Shown: positions 27,080 through 36,407, numbered from the stretch's first letter. The stretch is DNA of 64,000 bases from Streptomyces clavuligerus (GCF_005519465.1 NZ_CP027859.1:310001-374000); one strand, 5' to 3'. Program-made: numbers and translations. Notes: generated by a model from the letters alone, not told the origin.

Positions 27080-27139
27080 GTGGACTCCGTATCTGCTGTC
27101 AGGTCGCGGGCGGGCCGTCTGCTGCGGGCTCATCGCGTA

Positions 27140-27476
27140 CCGCCCACCGTTCCAAGTCCGCCCAGGTCGGCATGGCCGATCTCCAGGCGGGAGGCGAGGC
27201 TGAGCTTGGCCTCGCCGTAGGGGCGTACGTGGCCCCAGAACAGCGGGGTCAGGCCGCGCCGGTCGGCCGGCCCGAGCAGGCCGGACCATTCGGGTTCGGC
27301 CAGGACGCCTGCAGCATCAGGGTGTTCACGTAGACCAGGCTGGCCTGGAGGATGCGCAGGCACAGCGCGGCCATCTCGAACTCCTCGCGCCGGTTGCTGG
27401 AGATCTCCCCGCCCTTGCCGTAGCAGATCACCGCGTTGGCGCGGTTCCATGCGCACCGGCTGCCGCCCCATGGCCC
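27140..27476 (-). pseudogene. C-terminal remnant of a Tn3-family transposase
   Basis: Two minus-strand frames together give [40 protein letters not shown] and, after a shift near 27310, [37 protein letters not shown] and RLEIGHADL. This is the last ~110 residues of actinobacterial Tn3-type TnpA. The other ~90 percent is missing. Confidence 0.8.
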
Positions 27477-27729
27477 CGCATCATGCCGGACAACCTCAGG
27501 TCACCGCGGACAAACGGCCAAAGATCACCCGCATTTGAGGCTCATAACACGGTCGTTAACGGCACCCCAGTAGGCGCGCAAACTCCTCAGCGGCGACCGC
27601 AGACCCGGAGCCCACTGGATGCCCCACGTCATCGGCGTTCTCGGGCTCGGCCAGGGGGCCGGTGCCCCCTGCCCGCCGGGCGCTGCGGTCGATACTGTGG
27701 AATCGATCCTGGCCCTTGGGAGGAACGGA

Positions 27730-28758
27730 ATGGACCGTCGCAGCTTCCTGACCGCCTCGGGCGGCGGGGCCCTCGCCTTCCTCGGCGTGCCCGACGCCGA
27801 CGCCGTCACCCGCCGAGTCCGCTCCGCCCCGAAGACCGCCGTGAAAGTCGGCCGGGGCGAAGTCGCCGCCATCGGGCAGATGGTCACCGTCCTCGGCGAC
27901 AGCTCCGCCGAGTACGGCGGCGGCCACGCCCGCCACCTCGCCGTCAGCTACCTCACCCACAACGTCGGCCCCTGGCTGAACGGCCGCTACACCGAAACCA
28001 CCGGCCGCGGCCTGTACGCGGCCACCTCCCGTCTCGCCCACCTCATCGGCTGGATGAGCCAGGACGAGGACAACGAAGCCGCCGCCCGCGACTACTACGT
28101 CCACGCCTGGCGGCTCGCCGAGGAGGCCGGTGACGCCGAACTCGCCGCCATCGCCCTGCGCGGCCTGACCGTCCTCGCCGTCGGCCAGGGACCCCGCCGC
28201 TCCGGCCGGGCACTCGCACTGGCGCACAAATGCATGGACAGTGCCCGGGGCCTGAGCGACCCGCGGGCCACCGCCTACTACGAGGCGACCCTCGCCGAGG
28301 CCGCCGCCCTCGACGGCGACCACCGCCTCGCCACCCGCGCCCTCTCCGCCTCCCAGACCCACATCGAGACCGCCACCAGCGCACCCACCGGCACGTCCTG
28401 GGCCTCCTACTTCACCATCGGCCGCTGGCACCAAGACGCCGGACTCATCCTCGCCGGCATGGGCGACCTGAACGGCGCCCAGGCCCAGCTCCACCAGGCC
28501 CTCGCCGTCCACGGCCTCGACCGGCGCCGCAGCCGCGCCAATGTCCTCGGGCACCTCGGATCAATCCGCCTGCGCCAGGGCGACCTCGACGGCGCCCTCA
28601 CCGCCTGGAACCAGTTCCTCGACACCGCCGACGGCGTCCGCTCCGCCCGCGTCCGCGACAGCGCCGACGACCTGCGCACCCGCCTCGCCCGCTACCCCCA
28701 CGACCCCGACGCCCGCAGCCTCACCGAACGCGCAGCCCACCTCCTCGCCCGCCCGTAG
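27730..28758 (+). CDS. Helical-repeat (TPR-like) protein, C-terminal half of an HTH-regulator type
   Basis: 342 residues from the ATG at 27730, which has GGGAGG seven bases upstream; the frame is open back to 27619. The sequence begins [19 protein letters not shown], which resembles a Tat signal but in this family lies in the middle of cytoplasmic regulators, after an HTH. The rest is alpha-helical: [60 protein letters not shown] and a TPR-like end, [20 protein letters not shown]. Full-length relatives carry an N-terminal DNA-binding domain, absent here, so either the gene was shortened or this form works without DNA binding. A comparable N-terminal half lies at 23377-23898. Confidence 0.7.
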   Translation: MDRRSFLTASGGGALAFLGVPDADAVTRRVRSAPKTAVKVGRGEVAAIGQMVTVLGDSSAEYGGGHARHLAVSYLTHNVGPWLNGRYTETTGRGLYAATSRLAHLIGWMSQDEDNEAAARDYYVHAWRLAEEAGDAELAAIALRGLTVLAVGQGPRRSGRALALAHKCMDSARGLSDPRATAYYEATLAEAAALDGDHRLATRALSASQTHIETATSAPTGTSWASYFTIGRWHQDAGLILAGMGDLNGAQAQLHQALAVHGLDRRRSRANVLGHLGSIRLRQGDLDGALTAWNQFLDTADGVRSARVRDSADDLRTRLARYPHDPDARSLTERAAHLLARP

Positions 28759-28888
28759 CGACCCGGGGCCGGGATGGGGGTCGGCGGGCAGGCCGTGCGC
28801 GGCTGCGTGCCTGCGGCGGCGGCCGGTTGCCAGTGGGGCCGGGTAGCGTGCCGGTTCCGCTGCCGTGCGAGTGTCCTGGAGGAGAGTC

Positions 28889-29834
28889 ATGTCCTTTCCC
28901 GTGCTGCCCCGGTCCGCTGCCGGTGAGGTGCTGATGGTCTGCGCGTGCTACGAGCACGGCGCGCCTTCATGGGGTGAACTGTTGGACGGGATCGGGGGCC
29001 GCCGGGACGGTGATGTCCTGGTGGCACCGGACGGTGGTGTGCGGCTGCGGCTGCGGCTGGTCGAGGGCGAGGGCTGGGACTTTCTCCACGGCGGCCATGT
29101 ACCGGCGCTCGCTCCCGGGGGCGGCTTCACCGCTCCCGTGGTCGTCGTGGCGGACACCCCCGTGGTGTACGGCGCGAGCGGGCCGCTGCTGGTGGACCTC
29201 GCGCAGATACCGGGGCGCGGCGTGCGGGTGCCGGCGGAGCGGCTCGGTGGGGGTCCTGGCCGCCGTGCTGGAGGGCACGCTCTCGTTCGGGGACCTCGTG
29301 AGCGGTGTGGACACACACGGCACCTATCAGGGAGGCAGAGGCCGTCCCGCGTTCACCCCGTCCGTCCCGGTGCGTGGGGTGTTCCCGGCGCTGCCCGCCG
29401 CCGACGCCGCACTGCTGGTGCGCACGGAGTTCGGCGACGAGGCAGGCTGGCGCGCCCTGCTGGTCTCGCTGGGCGGGGTGGACGAGGACAGTTGGATCGG
29501 CGCCGACGGGGCTGCGGACGAACCCCCCGGGGGCGGCTATCCGTTGCGGGCTCTGGTCGTCGACGACCCCGTCTTCGACGGGCTCGCCCCGGGCCAGGTA
29601 CCCGCGCTGGTCCCGCCCGGGAAGCACACCCCCCTCGTCACGCTCGCCGACGTGCGGACCTTCACCGAGCCCGGCCGCCCGCTGACCGCCGTCGACCTCT
29701 ACGACGCACCCGGCCACATCGCCGTCCTGCCCGCCCGCATGGCCGGCTCGATGGCATGCAACCTGGAGATCAGCAACATGGACTTCCACTCCTACGTCCT
29801 CGAAGACGGCACCGAGCCCTGGTGGGACAACTGA
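28889..29834 (+). pseudogene. DUF6924-domain protein, one-base frameshift
   Basis: The ATG at 28889 follows GGAGGAGA. The first frame runs to about residue 120 (VLMVCACYEHGAPSWGELLD, GGHVPALAPGGGFTAPVVVV, LLVDLAQIPGRGVRVPAERL). It then needs removal of one G from the run at 29249-29253 to continue as LGGVLAAVLEGTLSFGDLVS and the conserved domain: ALLVRTEFGDEAGWRALLVS, YPLRALVVDDPVFDGLAPGQ, GHIAVLPARMAGSMACNLEI, SNMDFHSYVLEDG, ending at 29834. The second half matches DUF6924 proteins, whose role is unknown to me. Because the break is a single base in a homopolymer, a sequencing error is possible and the gene may be intact (about 315 residues). Confidence 0.75.
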
Positions 29835-29984
29835 CCGACCACCTGCCGCGCCGCCGCCCGTGCGGGCGGGCGGTCACGGTCCAGACGACCGTACGGCTGC
29901 AAACGGTCCCGGTCTCCCGCGGGAGTCGGAGGTGAACCTCCGGGCCCGGCCCGCGGCAGTGTCCAGAACCAGGCCGTCATGCGG

Positions 29985-30175
29985 CGGGCCCGAGCGGACC
30001 CGCTCTCCCATGCCACTCGGCCGTCGCGTCCTTCGACCGCTCTTCGCCGCGGAACCCGGTGATCGTCAGCAGGAGTCGCCGAAGAGCACCGGGCGTTGTC
30101 GTTGTAGGTGTTCACCAGGTTGCAGTGCTGTCTGTATGAGTAAACGACTGCGGGGCCGTAGATCTTCATGTGGTG
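29985..30175 (-). pseudogene. Partial duplicate of the I36-type gene at 32328
   Basis: About 190 bases are nearly identical to 32236-32425, including the region past the stop. On the minus strand it encodes GPAVVYSYRQHCNLVNTYND, matching the C-terminus of the intact gene (GPADVYSYRQHHNLVNTYND), then loses the end. The rest of the gene is absent. Confidence 0.85.
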
Positions 30176-30189
30176 GCCGCTGTCTGGCG

Positions 30190-30693
30190 TCACCAGCGGG
30201 CGACAAGCGTCTCCTCTTTGTCCCGGTTGCGAAATAGCCAGGTGGTCCCCGGCGCGATGACCCCGGTCAGATAGCCGACGATGGGGTCCCGCTGCGTTGC
30301 GCTGTCCAGCTTGCCGAGCAGCTTCAGGGCGTCAGGCAGAGGGAAGAAGGCGGCCTGTTCGATGTCGTCGTCCTCCGGCGCAACGTCTCCCGACCACTCA
30401 TCGATCTCGAAGGCAACGGCCAACGCCGAAGGGTGCTGCTCGGAGTCGATGTGCATGAGAAATGCGGTCCGCGCCGGGTTGCCCACCAGCAGCCCTGTCT
30501 CCTCCCGGAGTTCGCGCCGGAGAGCTTCGTTCATGAGCTCGCCATCCTCGACTCCACCGCCGGGGAGGGACCAGAGAATCTCGCCGTTGACGCCGAGGCT
30601 CTCACGCACGAGCAGGACCTCGTCGCCTTGGCGGATGATGCCAATGACCAACTGCACACGGGGCGCTGGGGCCTTCGAACTCTCTGCTGTCAT
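30190..30693 (-). CDS. Nudix hydrolase
   Basis: 167 residues from the ATG at 30693; the frame continues upstream without support. A full Nudix box is present: GGGVEDGELMNEALRRELRE followed by ETGLL, matching Gx5Ex7REUxEExGU. The N-terminal strand VQLVIGIIRQGDEVLLVRES is typical. Nudix enzymes hydrolyse nucleoside-diphosphate-X compounds with Mg. The C-terminal part, FFPLPDALKLLGKLDSATQR, does not identify the substrate; house-cleaning of oxidised nucleotides or sugar nucleotides is a general guess. No operon partner; it follows the I36 fragment closely. Confidence 0.9.
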   Translation of the reverse strand: MTAESSKAPAPRVQLVIGIIRQGDEVLLVRESLGVNGEILWSLPGGGVEDGELMNEALRRELREETGLLVGNPARTAFLMHIDSEQHPSALAVAFEIDEWSGDVAPEDDDIEQAAFFPLPDALKLLGKLDSATQRDPIVGYLTGVIAPGTTWLFRNRDKEETLVARW

Positions 30694-30800
30694 GCCGCAG
30701 ACCGTATGTGATGGCAGGTTCGCCGGTGGCCCGGACCGCCGCGGACACAGGTGACGGCCACCGTTGGTCATCGTGAGTTGTATGGACTGACGAAGAGACA

Positions 30801-31030
30801 TTGGCCGCAGGTCACAGCATAGATCCCGGTCGTTGGCGGGACGCGTTCGAGGTGGCCATGGGCCGTATCTCGGGCCGGTTCGCCCGGGTCGGACCCCGCC
30901 TACGGGCCGGGCGGCTGGTACTGGGGCTGCTGTCGGACCTACCGCGCAAAAACTGCTGGACGATCGCGGAGTGGGCCGGGGAGAAGACCCCGCACGGCAT
31001 GCAGCACCTGCTGTGCCGGGCCGGTGACCG
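30801..31030 (+). pseudogene. N-terminal fragment of an IS701-family transposase
   Basis: The frame reads RWRDAFEVAMGRISGRFARV, GPRLRAGRLVLGLLSDLPRK, NCWTIAEWAGEKTPHGMQHL. This is the N-terminal signature of streptomycete IS701-type transposases. After about 31030 coding similarity stops; the catalytic part is absent. Confidence 0.8.
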
Positions 31031-31325
31031 TCGTGGCGTTCGGGAAACGACCGGGCGGAGCGACGGCAGCGCACTGGGTCCTGTCACTGCCTCGATGAAG
31101 TGCCACGCCTTCTTCTCACTCCGGGACCCCATGGGTGCCCCCGTGGGGTCCCGGGGCGCGGAAACGGGTTTCCGCGGGGCCCGGTCAGGTGGCAGGGTGG
31201 CCCAGGACAATCCGACCGCCTGCCGCACGGGACGACTTCCTGCCTGTATCGCCGTGGTGATCCCGCGGGAGCCAGGTGAAACGTTCCCTTCGCCCTGATG
31301 CCGCACCCGCACCACTGGAGTTCCC
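31031..31325. other. Gap before the RNA-ligase-like gene
   Basis: No gene recognised. A G/C-rich symmetrical stretch near 31150-31180 could form a hairpin. The ribosome site of the next gene (ggag, six bases before 31326) lies at its end. Confidence 0.35.
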
Positions 31326-32093
31326 ATGACCCTGCTGCGCACCGTCGACCTCACAGCCCTCAACTCGGCGACCAAGTACCCGTCCATCCCCACCTACCAC
31401 GAACTCGATCCGAGGAACGGCGGCCTGCTCGACACCGTCACACCCTTCACCGGCGACGTCCTGCTGACCGAGAAGATCGACGGCACCAACGCCCGCATCA
31501 TCACCTTCGCCGGAGGCGACTACGTCATCGGCAGCCGCGAGGAACTCCTCCACGCACGCGGCGACCTGATCCACAACCCCGCACTCGGCATCGTGGAGAC
31601 TCTGCGCCCCCTCGCCGACCGCATCACCCCGCCCCAGAACGGTATCCGTGTCCACTACGTGGAGGTGTACGGCGGAAAGGTCGGCAGCGCGAGCCGCCAG
31701 TACACCGGCGACCAGCGCCTGGGCCACCGCCTGTTCGACGTCGCCACCATCCCCCTCGACATCCTGGAACACCCGCTCACCGCCATCTCCACCTGGCGGG
31801 ACAACGGCGGACAGCACTACCACACCGAGGACGAACTCACCCTGCTGGCCCAGACCGACACCATCGCGACCGTCCCCCGCCTCGCCACCCTCCCCGCCAC
31901 CGCGCTGCCCACCGGGATCGACGAGACCCACGCATTCTTCCTCCACCACCTCACCGGAACACAGGCCGCCCTGGACGACGGCGCGGGAGGCCGCGCCGAG
32001 GGCATCGTCCTGCGCACCACCGACCGGTCAGCGACCGCCAAGGCCCGCTTCCAGGACTACAACCGCACCATCAAACGCCGCAACAAGCACTGA
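31326..32093 (+). CDS. RNA-ligase-family (nucleotidyltransferase-fold) protein
   Basis: 255 residues; GGAG precedes the ATG at 31326. Motifs of covalent nucleotidyltransferases are visible: motif I VLLTEKIDGTNARIITF with the candidate AMP-attachment lysine in EKIDGTN (about residue 50); a motif III-like HYVEVYGGKVGSASRQY; motif IV AEGIVLRTTD; motif V TAKARFQDYNR. This resembles the RNA ligase family that includes T4 Rnl2-like enzymes, which join or repair RNA ends using ATP. No OB-fold or separate C-terminal domain is present. A DNA-ligase-like or RNA-capping use cannot be excluded. It is a single gene next to transposase debris, consistent with transfer; such genes are often phage-linked. 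Confidence 0.8.
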   Translation: MTLLRTVDLTALNSATKYPSIPTYHELDPRNGGLLDTVTPFTGDVLLTEKIDGTNARIITFAGGDYVIGSREELLHARGDLIHNPALGIVETLRPLADRITPPQNGIRVHYVEVYGGKVGSASRQYTGDQRLGHRLFDVATIPLDILEHPLTAISTWRDNGGQHYHTEDELTLLAQTDTIATVPRLATLPATALPTGIDETHAFFLHHLTGTQAALDDGAGGRAEGIVLRTTDRSATAKARFQDYNRTIKRRNKH

Positions 32094-32327
32094 CCCCAGC
32101 CCTCAGACACACCCCACGTATACGGCCACGTGCCCGCACACCCAACTGCCGGAGGGGTGCCCGGTACCGGGGGCAGCCGGTGCGGCGCGGTCGCCGGCGC
32201 GGCGGTGACCCGGTCCGCAGCGGGCCCCGGACCGGGCCGTCATGCGGTGGGCCCGAGTGGCCGGGCAGCTCTCCCGTACCCCTCGGCCACCGGTACCTCT
32301 ACCGCTCTTCGCCGCGGCCCCCGATCG
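32094..32327. other. Convergent gap after the RNA-ligase-like gene
   Basis: No gene. From 32236 on it is the 3' flank that is duplicated at 29985. Confidence 0.4.
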
Positions 32328-32711
32328 TCAGCAGGAGTCGACGAAGAGCACCGAGGCGTTGTCGTTGTAGGTGTTCACCAGGTTGTGGTGCTGTCTGTAT
32401 GAGTAAACGTCTGCGGGGCCGCTGTAGTGGGAGTTGAAGTAGACGACGACTGAGCAGATGACCAGGCTGTGAGCGGAGGCTGCGTTGTTCTTCACTCTCT
32501 GTCCCTGTCCGGCGCCGGCGGTGGTGAAGGTGTATCCCGCCAGGTCGGGCACGCTGCGGACCAGGCTGATGTGAGAACCTCCGAGATTCGAGTTGTAGTA
32601 GAGGCAGAATCCTTCCCGGCAGGCGGCTGCATGGGCCGGGGTGGCCGCGAGAGGAACCGTCAGAGCGGCACCCAAGGCCGCGGCAACGAGGGAGAGAACA
32701 CGCTTCTTCAT
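32328..32711 (-). CDS. Secreted peptidase-inhibitor-I36-type protein
   Basis: 127 residues from the ATG at 32711 (a weak purine-rich site lies just before it). The signal peptide is MKKRVLSLVAAALGAALTVP through AHA. The mature protein has REGFCLYYNSNLGGSHISLV and VVVYFNSHYSGPADVYSYRQ, the paired Y/F-x-N-x-x-x-G-G/S patterns of I36 (beta/gamma-crystallin-related) inhibitors, and ends TYNDNASVLFVDSC. Four cysteines (AACRE, GFCLY, VICSV, DSC) suggest two disulfides. Members such as SMPI inhibit metalloproteases; inhibitory activity here is inference from family. Monocistronic. Its last third and 3' flank are duplicated at 29985. Confidence 0.85.
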   Translation of the reverse strand: MKKRVLSLVAAALGAALTVPLAATPAHAAACREGFCLYYNSNLGGSHISLVRSVPDLAGYTFTTAGAGQGQRVKNNAASAHSLVICSVVVYFNSHYSGPADVYSYRQHHNLVNTYNDNASVLFVDSC

Positions 32712-32845
32712 CTCACTGTCCAATCTGTGGGGTCACGGGAGAAACAGAGTTGACCCATGACACAGGAGCGGTTGATCCGGATTTCCCGGCCGGTCCGCGC
32801 GATATGTGCAGTGATGAGGCACCCGATCGTTTTCTGGCGCTCTCG

Positions 32846-33748
32846 TCAGGATTTCCGGGATGCGGCGGCGGCCTGGGTGAGTTGTGATTGCTTCGCCTTG
32901 CGTGCAGTGTCGAAATCTTCCGGGTTCCGCGCGATCAGTTCTTTCTGGACGGCGGTCTCGGCGGCGAACCAGACACCGATGAGATCGGTCTCCTTCTTGC
33001 AGGAGACGTCGGCAGCGGCCACCTCGCGCTCCAGTGGCGTGGCGGTCTTTCCCCGGAACCGGGGGTCGCTCATCGCGGCGAGCGGGTCGGGATACTCGTA
33101 CTTCTTCCTCTTCATGCAGGCCGACCAGGCGTCGAGGGCCTGGGTGACGCGGGGGTGGTTCCTGGAGCCGGTGAAGCCGCGGAAGTTGAGCTGCCGGGCC
33201 GACTCTGTGGGGCCGATCGCCCCCTTCGGACCGGCCAGCGCCCGGTCCGCCTCCCCTATACATCCGCCTTCCGGGATCTTTGCGTGTCCGTCCCGGCCCG
33301 CTTCCCCGTGCAACAGCCCTGCGAGCTGTGCGTCCGGCTGCCTGGGCCGGGTGCCCGCGGGACGGGAGCTCGGGTCGTCGCGGAGGTGATAGCCGTGCGC
33401 CCTCGCCCCGGCCGCGTCGGTCACCCCGTATCTGCGGTCCATGACATCGGGCGCACCGGTGGGCGCACCCGGCAGCGCGAACCCCTCCTTCTGTCCGAGT
33501 CTTCGCAGACAGCGGTCCACCAGGGCGGACCTGCCCCGGTCGAGCTGTTCCTGCTCGGCTGACGAGAAGAGATATTCCTGCATGGGAAGTCTCAGTTCCG
33601 CGCTCTCCAGCAGGACCGGAGCCTGTTTCTCCGAATGCTTTTCCGTACCGGCCTTGCCGGCCGAGCAGCCGACCAGGAACAGCAGCGATATCCCGGCCAC
33701 GCCGACCGGCCGCAAACCTGTCGGCCAACCGGAAAAGAAGCGCTCCAT
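32846..33748 (-). CDS. Lipoprotein of unknown function
   Basis: 300 residues from the ATG at 33748, with AAGGG 12 bases upstream; a GTG at 33805 in frame is an alternative. A lipoprotein signal is clear: VGVAGISLLFLVGCSAGKAG, with the lipidated cysteine in LVGC at about residue 28. The mature part is helical and charged, with LPMQEYLFSSAEQEQLDRGR, LVDRCLRRLGQKEGF, ALDAWSACMKRKKYEYPDPL and VAAADVSCKKETDLIGVWFA. The conserved cysteines (about four) may pair outside the membrane. I know similar surface lipoproteins from streptomycetes but no function. No partner genes are adjacent. Confidence 0.75.
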   Translation of the reverse strand: MERFFSGWPTGLRPVGVAGISLLFLVGCSAGKAGTEKHSEKQAPVLLESAELRLPMQEYLFSSAEQEQLDRGRSALVDRCLRRLGQKEGFALPGAPTGAPDVMDRRYGVTDAAGARAHGYHLRDDPSSRPAGTRPRQPDAQLAGLLHGEAGRDGHAKIPEGGCIGEADRALAGPKGAIGPTESARQLNFRGFTGSRNHPRVTQALDAWSACMKRKKYEYPDPLAAMSDPRFRGKTATPLEREVAAADVSCKKETDLIGVWFAAETAVQKELIARNPEDFDTARKAKQSQLTQAAAASRKS

Positions 33749-34170
33749 AGATCGAAACACCCTTCGCTGAAGAAATGAATCAATGCCGTCAGAACGTGAT
33801 TCCACGGAACGGGGATGCGGTGCGCGGAGAGACGCACCCTCTCAGCCGAGTACGCTCGATATCGAAGCATGTGCATGACCGCCCGTTCAACCTCCTCTCC
33901 GTTATCACTGGCCGATCGCATTCCGTATGAATCATGAGGCTGAGCTTCCGGTTACTCGATCAGTCAACACCGCAGGGGTGGGTGTCGGGGCTGACGGCCT
34001 CTTGCCGACCGCGAGCGACAGTTCCTGACCAGCGCTCCGTCCGGCGGCGGATACCAGCCCTGGCGGTCACCCTTCGGTCAGGATTCCGGGGCCGGGCGCA
34101 GGTGCAGGAACGCGGTTTCCCGGAAACGATCGCACGGTACCCGTGTCCGGCCGTCCCCTGGAGTGCTTCT
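33749..34170. other. Divergent gap between lipoprotein and secreted protein genes
   Basis: About 420 bp with promoters for the two divergent genes presumably inside. I see no clear gene or operator. Around 33830-33930 it is less GC-rich. Confidence 0.4.
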
Positions 34171-34725
34171 GTGCGTGCGCAGTGTCTGTTCATGGCCGTC
34201 TCCGTGCTGCTGGCCGCCGGTACCGCCACGCCTGCCCGGGCGCTGGGACTGCTGCCGGACATCTCCCGGGCCGGGTCCGTGGACGTGTTCCAGACCGGAG
34301 GTGACGCGGTGCACTACTCCAGCACGCCACCGCCGACCATCTCGGCGCACGGGTGGTGGCTGGACAGGGACAGCGGGAGTACGAAGGCGAGGGTCACGGT
34401 GGAGCTGCAGATCCGCAGCGGTGGGAGCTGGCGCACCGTGGCCACAGGGTCCAAGACCGTCAAGCAGGGCGGCGGAAGCGCCCGGCGGGCCAACGCACGC
34501 AGAACGTGCGCCGGCACCCGTGCGACACGGTGGCGCAGCCGTGTCGACGTGGATGTCGTCGGGGTCGCCGATTCCTCCAGCAGACTGGAGACTCCCCCGA
34601 CGGTGCCTTGTGACGGTAGCGGGGCTGGGGCCAGCAGCCGACATCTCCCTTGCGGTCCGGAGCCACCGGCTGTGTGCCGAAGGGGTGGGCGCTCACGTCC
34701 GACCGGATGGACAGGACATAGGTGA
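34171..34725 (+). CDS. Secreted small protein with altered C-terminus
   Basis: Begins at a GTG (34171) with GGAG eight bases upstream. The signal peptide is VRAQCLFMAVSVLLAAGTAT to ARA. The mature part reads VHYSSTPPPTISAHGWWLDR, ARVTVELQIRSGGSWRTVAT and RRANARRTCAGTRATRWRSR, ending in a region (TPPTVPCD) where related exported proteins normally finish. Here the frame runs on for about 37 codons into the IS701-type remnant on the other strand, giving a 184-residue product with an unrelated tail. Insertion of that element probably removed the stop codon. Function unknown. Confidence 0.6.
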   Translation: MRAQCLFMAVSVLLAAGTATPARALGLLPDISRAGSVDVFQTGGDAVHYSSTPPPTISAHGWWLDRDSGSTKARVTVELQIRSGGSWRTVATGSKTVKQGGGSARRANARRTCAGTRATRWRSRVDVDVVGVADSSSRLETPPTVPCDGSGAGASSRHLPCGPEPPAVCRRGGRSRPTGWTGHR

Positions 34726-35410
34726 GTCCTCGCTCCGACAGCGCGGCCCGCAGGTGTGCGTTGGTGCCGTAGGCGGCGTCGGCCACCACCGCTGGCGGTG
34801 TCATGCCCCAGTCCGCGAGGCTGTCGAGCATGTCCAGGGCCAGCCGCCATTTCTCCTGGTGTGTGACCTCGGGCGGAACCAGGGTCCGGGTGCGGCGGTG
34901 GCTGTCCGCGGCCCACTCCCCGGGCAGGAACAGCCTCCACTGCAGCGGGCACGAGGCAGTGTCGCTGGCGGCGTGGACACTGACGGCGACCTGGCAGTTC
35001 GCGCGTTTGCCCAACGCTCCGCAGTACTGCGGAGCCACCCCGACCGACATCCGGCCGTCCTTGGGGACCGACACATCGTCGATCACCCAGGCCAGCGGGC
35101 GGATCAGCGGCAGCAGGCGTTCGTTGATCCGCCGCTGCACGGGCACCGGATCCCAGGTCGACTGGTTCACGAACTGCTGCAGGTTCTGCTCGTTTCCGTC
35201 CGGCAGTCGTTCAGCCATCGCCTGAATCGACTTGCGGCGGCCGTCCAGCATGAGTCCCCGCAGATAGCAGTCGCCCTTGGCCCGCTGGTCCTTCCGCGGC
35301 ACCGAAGCCAGCACATCGGCAACAAGCAACGCCAACGTCGCCCGAACACGCCTCACTTCATGCAAGTCCACACATTCAACATGCTCTTGATCAGCACAAA
35401 CAGGAAGACC
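34640..35410 (-). pseudogene. IS701-family transposase, C-terminally truncated
   Basis: The frame begins near 35370 with HEVRRVRATLALLVADVLAS and VPRKDQRAKGDCYLRGLMLD. It keeps the first catalytic Asp in WVIDDVSVPKDGRMSVGVAP and the second in AVVADAAYGTNAHLRAALSE, then reads YVLSIRSDVSAHPFGTQPVA and departs from the family near 34650. Normal members are about 400 residues; here about 240 remain, without the catalytic Glu region. It abuts both the altered secreted protein and the GNAT gene. Confidence 0.85.
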
Positions 35411-35420
35411 TAACGGAGTC

Positions 35421-36407
35421 CTATGAGGGGCGGTTGTGGAGTGGCTGTTCGGCGACCACGTAGTCGAAGTGACGGTGGAAGCCGCAGCGGGCGTACAGCT
35501 CCGTGGCTCGGGTGGAGCCACTCGCGTCGACCATGAGGTGGGCGGTGCGCAGGCCGCGAGCCGCCAGGTGGTGCAGGGCGGTATGGACGAGTGCTTCGGC
35601 GATGCCGCGGCGGCGATGGCCGGGGTGGGTGCCGACCACTTCGATGAACCCGGCGGCCCCCGCACCGGCCGTCCCCGCACCGGCCGCCCCAGCATCGGCG
35701 GCCCCCAGACCAGCCGCCCTCGCAGTGACCCGGGCGAGTAGCACCCCGGCGGGTTCCGAGTGGCGTAGGGCCAGTATCTCCAGGCCCTGGTGACCGGTGG
35801 CCGCGAGGCGCTGTCGCCAGCGTTCGGCGGTCCAGGGCTGGTAGCCGCCCCAGTGTTCGGCGAAGGCGCTGTTGATGAGGTTGACCCAGGTCGAGTCGGC
35901 GAGCGCACGGCCTGTGTCGTCGGTGTACGACAGGAAGGTGAGGTCCGGGCGCACGGGCCGGGCGGCGGCGGGTGGGGTCAACGCGGTGTCCATCCGCCAG
36001 ATCCGTCGTACCTCGGTGAACCCCGCGGGCACGGCCACGGCCGCTCCGCGCAGGGTGCGCAGGGTGTGGTGTCCGGAGTGGGTCGTGGCGGCGGTGTCAT
36101 GGGCCCAGCGGGTCAGTGACGCCTCCAGCGGTCCGTCCGACGGGTCCTCGACGACCAGGTCGCAGAACAGTGCCTCCGTGGACGGCGGGCCGACCAGTCC
36201 GGTCGGTCCCACGGTCACGAAGCCCACGGTCCGGCCGCCGACACGGGCCACCCGCGCGTCGCCCGCGCGCTGGCCGAGTACCGCTTCGAGGCGTTCCGGG
36301 GCCGGTGTGGTGTCGTACTGGCCCCGGTGGCGGGCGGTGGTGAGCAGGGCGGTGATCCTGGGCAGGTCGTCGGTGTGTACGCGGTCCAGGGTCGCGGTGG
36401 CCGTCAC
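35421..36407 (-). CDS. GNAT acetyltransferase, two-domain
   Basis: 328 residues from a GTG at 36407 that overlaps the permease stop by 4 bases (GTGA), so it is co-translated with it. The C-terminal half has the acetyl-CoA site GFIEVVGTHPGHRRRGIAEA followed by LVHTALHHLAARGLRTAHLM and ELYARCGFHRHFDY. The N-terminal half (DLPRITALLTTARHRGQYDT, VGGRTVGFVTVGPTGLVGPP) looks like a degenerate GNAT repeat. A low-complexity Ala/Gly stretch (about residues 235-262) links strands near the active site. As the last gene of the MBL-FAH-permease operon it may acetylate the transported compound or an intermediate; this is inference. Confidence 0.85.
   Translation of the reverse strand: MTATATLDRVHTDDLPRITALLTTARHRGQYDTTPAPERLEAVLGQRAGDARVARVGGRTVGFVTVGPTGLVGPPSTEALFCDLVVEDPSDGPLEASLTRWAHDTAATTHSGHHTLRTLRGAAVAVPAGFTEVRRIWRMDTALTPPAAARPVRPDLTFLSYTDDTGRALADSTWVNLINSAFAEHWGGYQPWTAERWRQRLAATGHQGLEILALRHSEPAGVLLARVTARAAGLGAADAGAAGAGTAGAGAAGFIEVVGTHPGHRRRGIAEALVHTALHHLAARGLRTAHLMVDASGSTRATELYARCGFHRHFDYVVAEQPLHNRPS

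Noticed and set aside
27730..27790. Tat signal peptide in [19 protein letters not shown]
   Set aside because: In homologous regulators this RR motif lies internally after an HTH and the remaining protein is a cytoplasmic helical-repeat type, so export is unlikely.
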